Shown here: positions 48,251 through 60,032 of the stretch, one piece after another
Layout: each line of letters begins with the position of its first letter
How positions within the stretch are numbered: position 1 is the first letter of the stretch
Assembly: GCF_029784135.1 (NCBI RefSeq)
Contig: NC_073745.1
Span: 108,107,716-108,171,715 of the forward strand
Direction: 5' to 3'
From: Toxorhynchites rutilus septentrionalis
Taxonomy: Eukaryota; Arthropoda; Insecta; Diptera; Culicidae
Length of the DNA stretch: 64,000 bases
Program-made: the position numbers and the translations under genes
The notes under the pieces: model-generated
What the model saw: only the letters and a program-made list of their open reading frames with translations
Told to the model about the DNA's origin: nothing
Databases searched by the model: none

Positions 48251-51200
48251 GATGGAATTTCTGGGATTGTTTGTTTTACTTTATTTTCTCAAGGGGTCCT
48301 AATGTTCTTAAAGGAACATTCATTGTTTCAATGTAATATTAATTATCATTTTAACGTAGAACCTAACTTCCAATAAGGGTGTCAAATCAGAAAACAGGTC
48401 ACGTTTTCATGAAATGGTTTTAGCATTAATAACTACTATTGCTGCAAACGGGATTTGATGATCTACATAGCAATAGAATCAAAATTTCTTTAAGATTTGT
48501 TTGATATGCTAATCCTTAAATGGTCTTAAATAAGGGTGTGTTATAATCTAGAAAATCGAAGAAGCCGAAGAAATTCTAAAAATATTCTTTATTTTGTTCG
48601 TTCAGAGTTCGACAAAACGTCCGAAATTCGTGCCTTTACACTGGAATATCCCTTCACTGAAAATGAACGGAACTCATTTTTTTCCATAAATTTGTTTTAA
48701 AATTTCGGTACTAATTTACTCGCGCTGTCTATAACGAGCAACTAATGCAGCTGCGGAGCACAGTTTTTGACTGATTATGAGTAACCAAATACTCTGGTAT
48801 ACGTTTGGTTCATTAGAGCGAATTCGACTCGAAACGATGTTTGAAAACAATTCCTAACTATTCGATCAGGGATTTTTACCATTTGTATCAAGAAATGGTC
48901 GACTTATAAGCGTTCAAAATCTAGCATAATTTAACACATGTTCGGTTTTTCAATTTTCATTTTATATCTTACTTTCTGCTAAACGTAGTCCTACATTAAA
49001 AAATAATTGAAAAATAGTGTTATGGAATTTCTGCGGTCAAATGTCATTTCATATTCAATGTAATAGAACAATTTCGTAGTTCTACATCAAAAATGCGATC
49101 ATATTTTGGGCACCTTCTATCGATTGGAAATATTTCTAAGCATCTATCACAATAAAGAACATCAAAAACGAACCAGCCTACGGCTGAAACTCTTTAAATA
49201 AAGACATAAAAAGAAAATAAAACAAATTGTTTTTTTTTTCGAAAATTGAAAATGTCAAGCATTATCTCAACGCACTCAATTCCACCTTTTGTGTTGGTCC
49301 AATTTGTGCTCCTCAAAATAAAATACAATTTGAATACATCAATGCCAATGAGGAAACAATCGTAGCTATCCACCGTGCATATTCTTCTATCCTGGGGATA
49401 AAAAAACGAAGCCACAATATAAATATTAGGTTCGCTCCACTTAACCTCAGTTTCTATTTTACTCTTCCGGTAGCAACGGTAGAACGTGCAAAATAGTTCT
49501 GCTTCAAAATGTATCCTCAGAATATGCACAAAGCAGGCATAGAGCTCGCCTTATTACTCAGCCAGCGAGCAAAGGTTTCCCTCAACGAAATTGCTTCGAA
49601 GGGAGGGTTGTGAACAAGAGATATCAAATCGCATGACAATTCTATACTCTTACCTCAAATCCGAGGTTGAGGCTCGACGAAAATATATTTCTTGTCGGAT
49701 TTCCTACCGGTAAGTGGAGAGTTTTTGTGCATGATTGAATCACACGTAAACATTTGCGTTGTCAATTGTGGTTGTGGAACAAATACAGAACCGTCTGTGA
49801 CTGCACTGCCCATGTTCGTATAGGAGACGTAAACGACAAAATTAACAAAACGACTTTTTCGCTGTTTCGCATTCTACACAATGTAATACGTTTGCTCAAC
49901 ATGCAAACAAACATTTTTTGTTCGAAAACATTTGAGCAATTTTGAAAAAACGTTTCCGGAAAATCACTGTTTGTCCGCATAACAGACGTAGTTCCATATA
50001 GCTTTCATACATCGTTCGAAAATCAACAATTGTCAGTATTATGTGCTATAGGCTAAATCTACATTTGAATCACATTCTTTGTAGAGTCCAAACATGTATG
50101 TCACGATGGTGTCTTATTACTTAGTGTTCCTTAATAGATGAATATAAGAAACCATTGAAGCGCTGCTCATATAATTACTATTTTCTGTACACGATGAACA
50201 AAGAGAAGAGAATTGTGTTTTTTAATGTTATAATTACCTGAATTTCTGAATTTGAATCTTCGAGTAGATAATGAAACAATCAGATCAGTGGTAAAATTAA
50301 AATAATATTGGTTCTTAGCATTATAACTCCTCGGATTCAGCATTGAATTATTCCACTTACTCAGCAGTTACTCATACCGTTGGAGTAAGTCACTACACCA
50401 TCTTTATGCGACTGATCGTGTGAATAGGTATAAAAAATATATCGTCATTGATTACATTGAACAAGAATTTTATGGGAAAAAAAAACAAAACAAACAAATA
50501 CATGTGACTTCGTGATATTTTGAGGTAAAATACATATCAAATCATGAAGTTGTTTTATTTTTAATGGATAGCTATGGTATTGTGATTTATTTCCATTAGT
50601 CTTATTCTAAGGCATCGGGAGCAGCAGCTTTTTCGGTGAAATAATGTTCTTTCGCGGACTATTACAATCAAATCGTATTGGTTTTACTGCTCAATCTATC
50701 ATAGAAAGAATTGAGTCATTGAGAATTATGAATGTGAGTCATGAAGATTATTAACATTTCATCTCGTTTCATTTTTCTGATGCGATGTAATGCCGATCTC
50801 AATAAGTCCTCGCATGATAATCGCACTCCATCCTCCTAGTATTGACATTATTTTTCGTTGTACAATTGCCCATGTTGTCGCATCCCGGAAGACACTCGCT
50901 TAAGACGTTCGTCACCCATTCATATACAGAAGTCATTCGCTTAACTGGACTATCTTCAACTGGACTTATCTATAACAGGGCGTACGTTAAGTGGGCTGCA
51001 AGTCAGTTTATGTATCAATAATAGATGTCATCTTCAATTTGAAGTTGCTGTCTTGCTGTTTTGCAGTCCAGTTAGCGAGTAAAATTCGATAATTGTATTG
51101 ATTTTCCGGCCCAATTAACGAACGGTCAATATATGGGTGACACTTTCCTCGTTGCTTTGATATAATCTTGCATGAAATTTGAGTGATGCATGAAATCTTG

Positions 51201-52500
51201 CATCTGATTACTTCAACATGAAGAAGGTTTTGCTAATTTGTTTGATGGAACGAATTATTGCACACAATTTTGTGTTGTATACACCATTCATGGGAACGAA
51301 GTTGAAAGAAAAAATGCATAATACATGATTTACCTTCGCATTCGCTCGCAAAACATACCTCTTTTATTTATGAAATTGCTCACTTGGTTTATTATTTCCA
51401 CTGTTGATGTTTCAGGCGAAAAAAATGCTGGATAAACTTGCCGTCTAATGGTATATATTATAACATATATCGTAAGCACGATTCTGCGTAATATGCATTT
51501 GAAAACTCCTAATAAACGTTACATTTTTCGTAGAGTGACTCCCCTACATAGAAATCAAAGACGTAGTCCTACGTCAAAAGTTATTTCGAAATGTTTGATG
51601 TTAAATTATATCTGAAATGATAAAAAATAATTCATTTTTATAATTTTCGTTGTTGCCAGGAGACCTTTTGTGAATATAGGAGTGTTTTATGGTTTATTGT
51701 CGACTTTTTCGGATCTATCATTCAATTTTCGTGAATTTGTGTTTTGCGTTCCGAGGTAGAAATGGCGTTAGAGCATAGCACTTTTCAAGCCGACTGAGGT
51801 GAAAAATTAAAACACATGTTATGACTGTGCAGAAGGCATTTTCTTGCGGGAGAACCTATGTTCTTCGGTTACAAACTGAAGGTGCAAATTTGTTCTCCTG
51901 TGATTGCTATCGCCATCGCCGACACCACCACACACAACCGGGTCGGTTCAAAATTTCTGTTACCGTTCTGTTCTAGTAAGTTATTTAAATGGATAGCTTC
52001 TGGTGTAGTCCTACATCTCTCCGCTTATGTCCCGACATTATCCATTCTTCTCTCTCAAATTTTTATCTCGCGGATATAATTCGTAGAAACTATCAACGAA
52101 ATTATTATTGGATAGCATAAGCATTCTTAGAAAAAAAAACTTGTCCAGGAAAGATCACTTTGCACTCTCTGGATTTCGAGAAATCACAATCTTAGTGAGA
52201 AGTTCAATAAGTTCAATTTTTGGAAGGAATTTGAAAAAAAAATAGTTTTTGATCTTCTTTAATGTCCGCATGATGGCAAAATTGGAAATACAACAGTATT
52301 CAAGTAGTGTTGTGTGACAAATTGAATCGCGGCTCAGTATTTATCGTCGAAATTCCCGCATACTATTTCGAATATTTTCTCCATTGTATACGTTATTTAC
52401 TCGATTTATTTTATGTGAATTTGTTTGAGTTTTAAAGATGATTTAAACTCCATTCAATAATTTTTTAATCTAACCCATAGACGGAAACCCATATGCAGAT
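48251..52500. other. Unassigned AT-rich stretch with repeat fragments
   Basis: Recognised pieces are 48370-48520 (inverse of 25500-25690), 48575-48660 (matches 13545-13640) and 49060-49150 (matches 60430-60530 and 61290-61320). 50935-51085 has TTCGCTTAACTGGAC / TCCAGTTAGCGA, possibly the ends of a pogo-type MITE. Nothing coding recognised. Confidence 0.4.
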
Positions 52501-52504
52501 TGTA

Positions 52505-53266
52505 CAGAAAAACCTTTTTTTGTACGGGGGATAGGGACCGAAATCGCATAAAAAATCGTTGAAAACTTCACCAGTAGTCATAAAAAGTCGTGTTCGCTAC
52601 ACAATTTGAAAAAAACTTTTTTTGTGCGGTGGATAAGTACTGCATAAAAAAAGTTCCCCTAAGAAAATAACTCAAATCCACACCGTTGAACAGTTTGTCT
52701 CTTCAGTTGCGCGTGGCTGTGTTGTGCTTTTAGTTGCATGTCGAAACATTTTGTTATTAGAAATCATATCATACGCAACATAGTGCATTTGATGGAAGGA
52801 TGGGGATGATTTGGCAAGTGGATAATTTAGACGCAAATATGCTCTTTTCGCACTGTCAGATGTGAACCATTTATGCTTTGAAATAAATCTCATCGTAATC
52901 GTAATGGAGAAAGCGTTGAACGTAGACGTCAATTACTATTAGAATTCAAATTAAAACACATGTTATAATATTTCTCATGTTTTTCTGGCTTTATTATGTG
53001 GTCTATTCACTTGCGCCGATCAGAAAATCAGCTCTTCACGTCATTCAATAAACTCCTACTTATACGTTAAATCAAACATGAAGCGTAAGAGTGGTTATTG
53101 GCAGACATAATACCTATGTATTACGATGAAATGCATATCAAACATCGAAAAAAACTAACTGGACAATAACTTCGTCAAATATGCCCGTTTTCATATACCG
53201 AACAAAAAAAAAATCGCACAACAAAAATCGCACAAAAAAATATTCGCGCAAAAAGAGGTTTTCCTG
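52505..53266. mobile_element. pogo-type MITE, family A, copy 2
   Basis: Starts CAGAAAAACCTTTTTTTGTA and ends with the inverse of CAGGAAAACCTCTTTTTGCG; TA on both sides. At 762 bp it is the longest copy and shows the full interior also present at 38623-39117, including GCGCGTGGCTGTGTTGTGCT and GGACAATAACTTCGTCAAAT. Non-coding. Confidence 0.8.
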
Positions 53267-53415
53267 TATAACCTGAAAAACATTCACCCGAAAGCAACAT
53301 CTACCCGAATGTAACATTTTCTCGAACGTTTTCATTTACCCGAATACTTTTAATTTTTTTATCAGAATGTATTTTTTGATGAGCGTTTCAAAAATTATCA
53401 CATTTTCTTGTACAA
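53253..53415 (+). repeat. Direct repeat flanking a 2-kb block, copy 1
   Basis: From GAGGTTTTCCTGTATAACCT through TTCACCCGAAAGCAACATCT to AAAATTATCACATTTTCTTG this matches 55374-55535 with few changes. The motif ATTTACCCGAAT recurs inside. Confidence 0.8.
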
Positions 53416-53419
53416 TCAT

Positions 53420-54047
53420 GTACCAAAAAAAAAACATTTTTCGCATTTTCGCCAAAAATGACATTTTTCAAAAAATCATAACTTTTGAACTACTAGACCG
53501 ATTCAGATGATCGACATATCAAATTAAAGCCAATCACCTGGTCTTTTTTATAAAAATACTACACCTGCAAGAATTCTGCTCTCGTTATTATTGATTGCAT
53601 TCGTTTTTTATTATTTTGCAAAGTCTCTGGACCAAAGGCGCTACAGCTTTTTATATTTTTTGCTGGAAAGCTGAGGATTTTTCACACAACACATCTCGAA
53701 ACCAGGGAAGCGTTTTTTTCGTTTTTGAATTATGATTTTTCAAAGTTAGCCGATGGTCCAAAAATCATTTTTCCCTATTTTTTCCACCACAAAAATCATA
53801 ACTTTTGATCTACTGGACCGATTCAGATGATCGACATATCAAATTAAAGCCAATGAGCTAGTCTTGTTTGAAAAAATGTTACACTCTGAATAAAATTGGA
53901 TTGTTTTCGTAATTATTGTATTTCGTTTTCGTAATTATTGGTTTTTTCACATAATATAGGGTATTTTTCGTTTTTAAGATATGATTTTTCAAAGTTAACA
54001 CGTTTTCAGTTTTCGTTCAACATTTCTATGCGACTAGACTGGATGTA
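53420..54047 (+). repeat. Dispersed repeat B, two copies in tandem
   Basis: Two head-to-tail copies begin at about 53460 and 53800, each with CATAACTTTTGAWCTACTRG and ATTCAGATGATCGACATATC. The second is cut at 54047 by the visitor-type transposon inside its GCGACTAGACTGG end. Confidence 0.65.
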
Positions 54048-55321
54048 CAGGGTTTTCCAACTTTAAATTCCAAAAGTAAATTGAAATAAAACACGCTTAG
54101 AATTCGAATTTCGATGAAACTTTTATTTCAAATTAAAGTTTGGTTTATGCCATTATGTGTGAAATACAACATCATTCAAATGTCCACCTAGGGCTTCCTC
54201 GCACACCTTGATCCGGATATGGGGCGGTATCTCGGTCATAACTTCACGAATGTTGTCTTTCAAATGTTCAAGAGTTTGCGGAGAGTTGGCATAGACACGG
54301 TCTTTCGCATAACCCCACAAAAAAAAGTCTAGCGGGTTCAAATCGCATGATCTGGACGGTCAATTGGCATCACCAAAACGCGAAATTATGCGTCCCTCAA
54401 ATTTCGTTCGCAATATGGTCATGTTCAGTCGTGTTGTGTGACATGTGGCGCCGTCCTGCTGAAACCACATGTCATCCGTATCCATATCTTCAATTTGTGG
54501 CAAAAAAAAATCGGTTAACATGCGGCCATAGCGATCACCATTCACAGTTACCGTCTCGCCGTCCTCATTTTCAAAGAAATACGGCCCGATGACTCCACCA
54601 GACCATAATGCGCACCAAACAGTGACTTTTGGCGGATGCAATGGCCTCTCAACAATCACGTGTGGGTTTTCTGAGCCCCATATACGGAAATTTTGGGTGT
54701 TCACATAGCCACCGAGCTCGAAATGTGCCTCATCGCTGAAGAAAATTTGATGCGAAAATTCAGCATTTTGCTACTGTTGTTCGTTCACCCAATTGACGTA
54801 TGCCCGACGCATTCCATGGTCACCACGCACTAATTTTTGTACCAGTTGGGCTTTATATGGATGTAGGTGCAAGTCCAAATGCAAAATTCGCCACAATGAT
54901 GTGTTTGACAAGCCCAATTGCTGAGCACGCCGTGGAATCGAAACATTCGGGTCATCCTCCACACTGGCAGCAACAGCAGCAATATTTTCGGCCGAACGCA
55001 CATTACGATGATGCACAGGTTTCACAATATCCGCTACGGATCCAGTTTGTTCGAATTTACGCACTACATTAGCGATTGTGTGCTCTGTAGGCCGTCCATG
55101 ACGACCAAAATCCGTCCGTAATGCTCGAAAAACATTTGCCGGTTTTTCATCATTTGTATAGTATAATTTAACAAAATTAACACGTTGTGCGATGCTAAAA
55201 CGATCCATATTGTAAAATGGCAGACATTCAACTAACGATATGACGCTTTGGTTGACAGCTATGTCAAACGGTTGTCAGCGCAGGGCTGTATACTTTCGGA
55301 AGCCCGAAATGGAAAACCCTG
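54048..55321 (-). mobile_element. mariner-superfamily element, DD41D (visitor/rosa-like), 1274 bp
   Basis: The ends are CAGGGTTTTCCAACTTTAAA and the inverse of CAGGGTTTTCCATTTCGGGC: 12 bp identical, then imperfect to about 30 bp. TA flanks both sides (54046-54047, 55322-55323). The length and ends indicate a complete element. It sits inside repeat B. Confidence 0.85.
54153..55208 (-). pseudogene. DD41D transposase, full frame with two nonsense codons
   Basis: The frame from ATG at 55208 (MDRFSIAQRVNFVKLYYTND) to the stop at 54153 spans 352 codons. Its helix-turn-helix regions (PTEHTIANVVRKFEQTGSVA; VSIPRRAQQLGLSNTSLWRI) precede the catalytic core: FFSDEAHF, MWFQQDGATCHTT and LNPLDFFLWGY. I count 41 residues between the second and third Asp, which fits the DD41D group rather than DD34D mariners. 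Two stops interrupt it: TAG at 54773-54771 after VNEQQ, and TGA after FGDAN near 54358, where a Trp codon TGG is expected. No frameshift was seen. It is recently inactivated or marginally decayed. Confidence 0.85.
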
Positions 55322-55367
55322 TATGTGATTATAATCCAATTACAAAAATCAACAACAAAACAATCGC

Positions 55368-55535
55368 ACAAAGAGGTTTTCCTGTATAACCTGAAAAACA
55401 TTCACCCCAAAGCAACATCTACCCGAATGTAACATTTTTTCAAACGTTTTCATTTACCCGAATACTTTTTATTTTGTATTTTTTGTATGTATTTTTTGAT
55501 GAGCGTTTTAAAAATTATCACATTTTCTTGTACTT
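55368..55535 (+). repeat. Direct repeat flanking a 2-kb block, copy 2
   Basis: Begins with CGCACAAAGAGGTTTTCCTG, the last bases of a family A MITE, then the same flank as 53267-53415. The MITE body is absent, so this is a duplicated junction rather than an independent insertion. Confidence 0.75.
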
Positions 55536-55953
55536 GCACTTCTATTCGAGAATCATCATTTTTTTAACTTAATGAGAAAGTAAAAGTTGTGTTTTATAAA
55601 ATTTAATCAATAAAATAATAAACTCTATTGTTTTGTCATTGATTACATCCTATGGGATAGAATGCAAAATTTTGAAATAACGATAAGCTAATAAATTGTT
55701 AATGGTTTTGCAATTCCAATAGTTTAAATACCATGAAAAACAGCAAGATTCTAGAGCATTTGTGAGAAACACATTCACTCGAATACCATTTACCCGAAGG
55801 TCATATAAACTCAAATTTATATATTTTTATGTAAACTTTTTATAGAAGCTTGAATATAAAAAAAAATAATAACTAAGAAAGTAACTAAAAAAATAACCAC
55901 TAAGAAAGATCTTACGTTCAAAGAATTTCTGTACATTGTTACATTTTGATTTA

Positions 55954-56323
55954 CAGGCAAACCTTTTTTTGTGCGGGGGATGGGGACCGCACGAAAAAAA
56001 AGTCGCATAAAAAATCGTGCGAAACTTCACCAGTAGCTTTAAAAAAACATGTTCGGTATAAAATTTGAAAACAACTTTTTTTTGTGCGGTAAATAGGGAC
56101 CGCATTTGATCGAAGAATGAGAATAATTTGAGAAATTAATGTTTTAGACGCAAATATGGTTTTTTCGCATTGAAATGCATATGAAACATCGAAAAAAAAC
56201 TAAATGGACGATAACTTCGGCAAATATGCTCCTTTGCATATACCATACAAAAAAAACCGCACAACAGAAAATCGCACAAAAAAAAATTCGCATAAAAAAA
56301 CTGCACAAAAACAGGTTTTCCTG
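55954..56323. mobile_element. pogo-type MITE, family A, copy 3
   Basis: Starts CAGGCAAACCTTTTTTTTGT and ends with the inverse of CAGGAAAACCTGTTTTTGTG; TA on both sides. At 370 bp it lacks the central part present in copy 2 but keeps both ends and the GGACGATAACTTCGGCAAAT segment. Confidence 0.8.
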
Positions 56324-56487
56324 TATTGCCAATTTATTGACATTTCCAAGATTGCTTTGCTTTTGCTTTTGTTTGTTCTTAATCATAATCATAATGTAAT
56401 TTCCCAGACTTTTAAGGGTCCTACTAAAATCAAAAATGCTTGTCCTTATTTTTAAACCAAAACAACTAATACATTTCTTTGTTTCAG

Positions 56488-56649
56488 AATCAAGTTCAGC
56501 AATGGACTACTACGCATAAACATGTCGGAAATAATAAAACCCCAGCCAAGTCGTTAGTCAACCTCGAAAAAGGCCCCAAAGCATCAACCCACACTGTCGT
56601 ACAAAGCCACAATCCCGTTTCGACTAAACCAGACGCGTGGCGTGACTAG
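56488..56649 (+). CDS. Candidate terminal exon of a host gene
   Basis: A polypyrimidine acceptor (CATTTCTTTGTTTCAG, ending 56487) is followed by 53 open codons and TAG at 56647-56649. Residues start NQVQQWTTTHKHVGNNKTPA and end STKPDAWRD. The segment is hydrophilic with no membrane or zinc motif, as expected for a disordered C-terminal tail. Codon use is mixed at third positions (GTC, CTC, GGC, CCC, CAC). In this phase an in-frame TAA lies just before the acceptor, so the frame opens where an exon should. AATAAA follows at 56654. No upstream exon can be assigned in the window, so any intron would be long. Family not recognised. Confidence 0.42.
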   Translation, partial: NQVQQWTTTHKHVGNNKTPAKSLVNLEKGPKASTHTVVQSHNPVSTKPDAWRD

Positions 56650-56653
56650 TCGC

Positions 56654-56659
56654 AATAAA
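56654..56659 (+). terminator. Possible polyadenylation signal AATAAA
   Basis: A canonical hexamer five bases after the stop of the candidate exon; a second AATAAA lies at about 57004. Such hexamers are common in AT-rich DNA, so support comes only from position. Confidence 0.3.
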
Positions 56660-58390
56660 GAAACTACTTTTTTTCTCTGATAAAGAACATCCCACCGTTC
56701 GCGTTCAACGTCATATCGCGGCGAGTGGACGCCGTCACTCGCGACTGCGGCCAGCGAAATTATTCTACCACCCATTTTTGTCGTCTCTGATTTCTAGCTC
56801 AGACTTTCTCGTCAGCGTCGAAATATAATGTAGTATTTGAATCTTGCAAATAAGTAGATCAAGGCTTGTCAACCGGTCGACGCGTCCGCGATGCCAAGTT
56901 CCCCCTAGTCGCATGATGCATGGATACAAAAAAAATAGTTCTTCCTCATACCACCACTACCACCATACGATATAAGCGCATCTAACCATGAGCGCAGGTT
57001 CATAAATAAATCATCCCGGTTACCACCGGTATGGGGTGGCAAATCAGAGGAGTGGGTAGGCTGCAGCAACTGTCTCCACCACAATAAGGCGGCGAAATTT
57101 TGTTAAAAGCAACAGCGGGAAATGACGCGCGTTGCGACATAAACAACAAATTCGACGTCGCAATCTGTTGGGGTTTGGAATGCCTACAGGTAAAGGGAAG
57201 CGATGTCATGATTTTGTTGAATGATCGAAATCATCTACAATATGACCTAATCAACATCATCATCCATTGATATCGGACTGTGGTATTGCCAGACTCATCG
57301 ATGACACCGTTGGTTTGACCTTTGGTCGGGGAATGAAATCGCAAAATCAAGCAACGAAAACCCCATTCATGACAATTAAATGATTCCAGCTCAAATCAGC
57401 AATCACCTAAATCGACCTAAGTTTCCAGTTCAATAGCTTATCACATTTATCACATTTATCACATTAATGTGATATTTCACATTAATGTGATATTTTTTTC
57501 GTGATCATTCCTCTCGGGTCAATATTATTCATATTCGACCATTCCTTTCATTAATTTCAGAAAGTTTTACATAGGAATCATAGGGACTGGTGTTCTGTCA
57601 TGTCATTGAAAAAAATAACAGAATGATAACTGACATTACAGGTTGTTTAGAGAAAAAAAAAATGCTTCCTCATCACGGCGTCTGTTTGGGTCATATTTCT
57701 GAGTGTATGATCGAAAACCAGACGTCAAACTGAAAACTTAGTTTTTATTGTGAGAGGCCAACTCAATGATATCGCGTTTCATTAGTGTGCGATTCAGAGA
57801 AGAAAAAACACCGTAATCCGATGAGAACCGAACGGAAAATTTGCGGCTGATATACGTGATAAAAGCTGAAAAACTAAACTAAACAATTATCAATCAATCA
57901 TCTTTTCTCATCTTTCTGGCAGCATTTGAATTCCACGTCAGAATGACGACTTTTTTACTTGTAGGTTTTTATGGCACAAATCTCTGTATGTTGTTCCGGC
58001 AAGAAGTGATAACCATATATCTCAACAACAATCATTTGTGCTTCAACAATTTGTTGTACTGACGACATTTTAAAAACAAAAAAATCTGTTTACGTTTCGG
58101 AATTAATGTTTAATGAAAAGCATTTGAATAAAATTCTTGACAAAATTATTATTCTAAGCTAACAGTTTTAGAATAATTTTGAGTAGAACTACAGCTTAAC
58201 AGGAAAGTATGGGGTGTTTTTATGAAAATCTAAAAATTGTACATGTAGGGGAATATTTTTTTTCCATTTTTTTTGCTGGTTTGTTCATTTATATTCCTAT
58301 TTAGGTGTAGCTATGCATCAAATTGTTCAAAAGTTATGTTTACTATGAAAATGTTTCTTTCACAAAAAATGATGTTTTTGGCTTGTACTT
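56660..58390. other. Unassigned; possible 3' UTR then intergenic
   Basis: 56680-57240 is GC-richer and lacks repeat words, fitting an untranslated or flanking host region. A palindrome cluster lies at 57439-57491. The rest is AT-rich without recognised features. Confidence 0.35.
57439..57491. repeat. TATCACATT repeats and double ATCACATTAATGTGAT palindrome
   Basis: Three TATCACATT words lead into a perfect 16-bp palindrome (57458-57473), followed after three bases by TCACATTAATGTGA. The spacing of the two palindromes is 19 bp centre to centre. Confidence 0.7.
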
Positions 58391-58734
58391 TTCCAGTACG
58401 GGGCAAGAGTGCCACCTCGACGGGGCAAGAGTGCCAATCTTATAAAAATATAATTTTTGATGAAAAAAGCACTGTGAAATTCACGGTGGTCCCAAAGAAC
58501 GCAAACTCAAGTTCTGGTGGCGTTCACGAAAACCGGCAAGCCAATCTTCTCCGGCCAATTTGGATGTTTTGTCGAAAGAGTGATCTAAATTATTTCACTC
58601 TGCGATTTAATACCCTAGGTTCGGGATGTCGTGTGTTGTCAGTTGTCATATTTACAAACCATGACCACAACAAACACAACCACGATTACACTATTTGCGT
58701 TTGACAGATCGAATTCGAGGTTACGGCTATGGTA

Positions 58735-60032
58735 AAGGGTGTGTCACATCAAATTGCATCACGAAAAAAACGCTGCAGAAATTCGCCCAGTAGACCGATC
58801 CTTTTGAAAATTTTAGACAGTAAAATAAAAACTATTAAACAACTTTTGGCATTTTCTTTTCATTCATACTTCGAGCCCAAGCCCGTATGCTCGCACCTTC
58901 CTCTTTACCCCGTCCATAAGGTTCTGTACAACTTCAGGTTGTAGTTTTTTTTGAACCGAAATCCATTTTCTCTTGAAGTCCGCCTCCGATTTGACAACTT
59001 TTGGGTTCTTCCGGAGGGCCTGCTTCATAATCGCCCAATATTTCTCTATTGGGCGAAGCTCCGGCGCGTTGGGCGGGTTCATTTCCTTTGGCACGAAGGT
59101 GACCCCGTTGGCTTCGTACCACTCCAACACGTCCTTTGAATAGTGGCACGAAGCGAGATCCGGCCAGAAGATGGTCGGGCCCTCGTGCTGCTTCAATAGT
59201 GGTAGTAAGCGCTTCTGTAGACACTCCTTAAGGTAAACCTGCCCGTTTACCGTGCCGGTCATCACGAAGGGGGCGCTCCGCTTCCCGCAAGAGCAGATCG
59301 CTTGCCACACCATGTACTTTTTGGCAAACTTGGATAGTTTCTGCTTGCGAATCTCCTCCGGAACGCTGAATTTGTCCTCTGCGGAGAAGAACAACCGGCC
59401 CGGCAGCTGACGAAAGTCCGCTTTGACGTAGGTTTCGTCGTCCATTACCAGGCAATGCGGCTTCGTCAGCATTTCGGTGTACAGCTTCCGGGCTCGCGTC
59501 TTCCCCACCATGTTTTGCCTTTCGTCGCGGTTAGGAGCCTTCTGAACCTTGTATGTACGCAGGCCCTCCCGCTGTTTGGTCCGCTGGACGAATGAACTTG
59601 ACAAATTCAGCTTATTGGCGACATCCCGGACCGAACTTCTCGGATCACGTCTAAACTGCTTAACTACGCGCTTGTGATCTTTTTCACTGACGGAGCATCC
59701 ATTTTTGCCATTCTTCACCTTCCGGTCGATGGTTAGGTTCTCGAAGTATCGTTTTAGTACTCTGCTGACCGTGGATTGGACGATTCCCAGCATCTTACCG
59801 ATGTCCCGATGTGACAACTCCGGATTCTCGAAATGAGTGCACAGGATTAATTCAAGACGCTCTTTTTCGTTCGACGACATTTTTCCAAATTTACGAAAAA
59901 TTGACAGTGAAGCATGGTCAACGTGATCTATACACTCTTATCTGATTATAAGCGAAAGCTGAAGATATAATTCCTAAAAATTAAATTTTTACAGCGTTTT
60001 TTCCGTGATGCAATTTGATGTGACACACCCTT
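58735..60032 (-). mobile_element. ITmD37E DNA transposon, complete, 1298 bp
   Basis: Both ends start AAGGGTGTGTCACATCAAAT; the inverted repeats extend 41 bp with a single mismatch, and TA flanks both sides (58733-58734, 60033-60034). The transposase frame between them is uninterrupted. Near-identity of the ends and an intact gene point to a young, potentially mobile copy. Confidence 0.93.
58864..59880 (-). CDS. ITmD37E transposase, 338 aa, apparently intact
   Basis: This is a cut-and-paste transposase of the IS630-Tc1-mariner superfamily, acting in the nucleus on its 41-bp terminal repeats. The start at 59880 (MSSNEKERLELILCTHFENP) is in the right place, about 150 bp inside the element. Residues 1-115 hold two helix-turn-helix modules (HRDIGKMLGIVQSTVSRVLK; SVRDVANKLNLSSSFVQRTK). 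The catalytic triad is complete: VMDDETYVKADF, FWPDLASCHYS and ELRPIEKYWAIM. Thirty-seven residues separate the second Asp from the Glu, the defining DD37E spacing. A basic C-terminus follows. Length matches the family's usual 330-350 residues. No stop or frameshift is seen. It lies alone, nested in an older repeat, and has no visible promoter beyond the terminal region. Confidence 0.93.
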   Translation of the reverse strand: MSSNEKERLELILCTHFENPELSHRDIGKMLGIVQSTVSRVLKRYFENLTIDRKVKNGKNGCSVSEKDHKRVVKQFRRDPRSSVRDVANKLNLSSSFVQRTKQREGLRTYKVQKAPNRDERQNMVGKTRARKLYTEMLTKPHCLVMDDETYVKADFRQLPGRLFFSAEDKFSVPEEIRKQKLSKFAKKYMVWQAICSCGKRSAPFVMTGTVNGQVYLKECLQKRLLPLLKQHEGPTIFWPDLASCHYSKDVLEWYEANGVTFVPKEMNPPNAPELRPIEKYWAIMKQALRKNPKVVKSEADFKRKWISVQKKLQPEVVQNLMDGVKRKVRAYGLGLEV

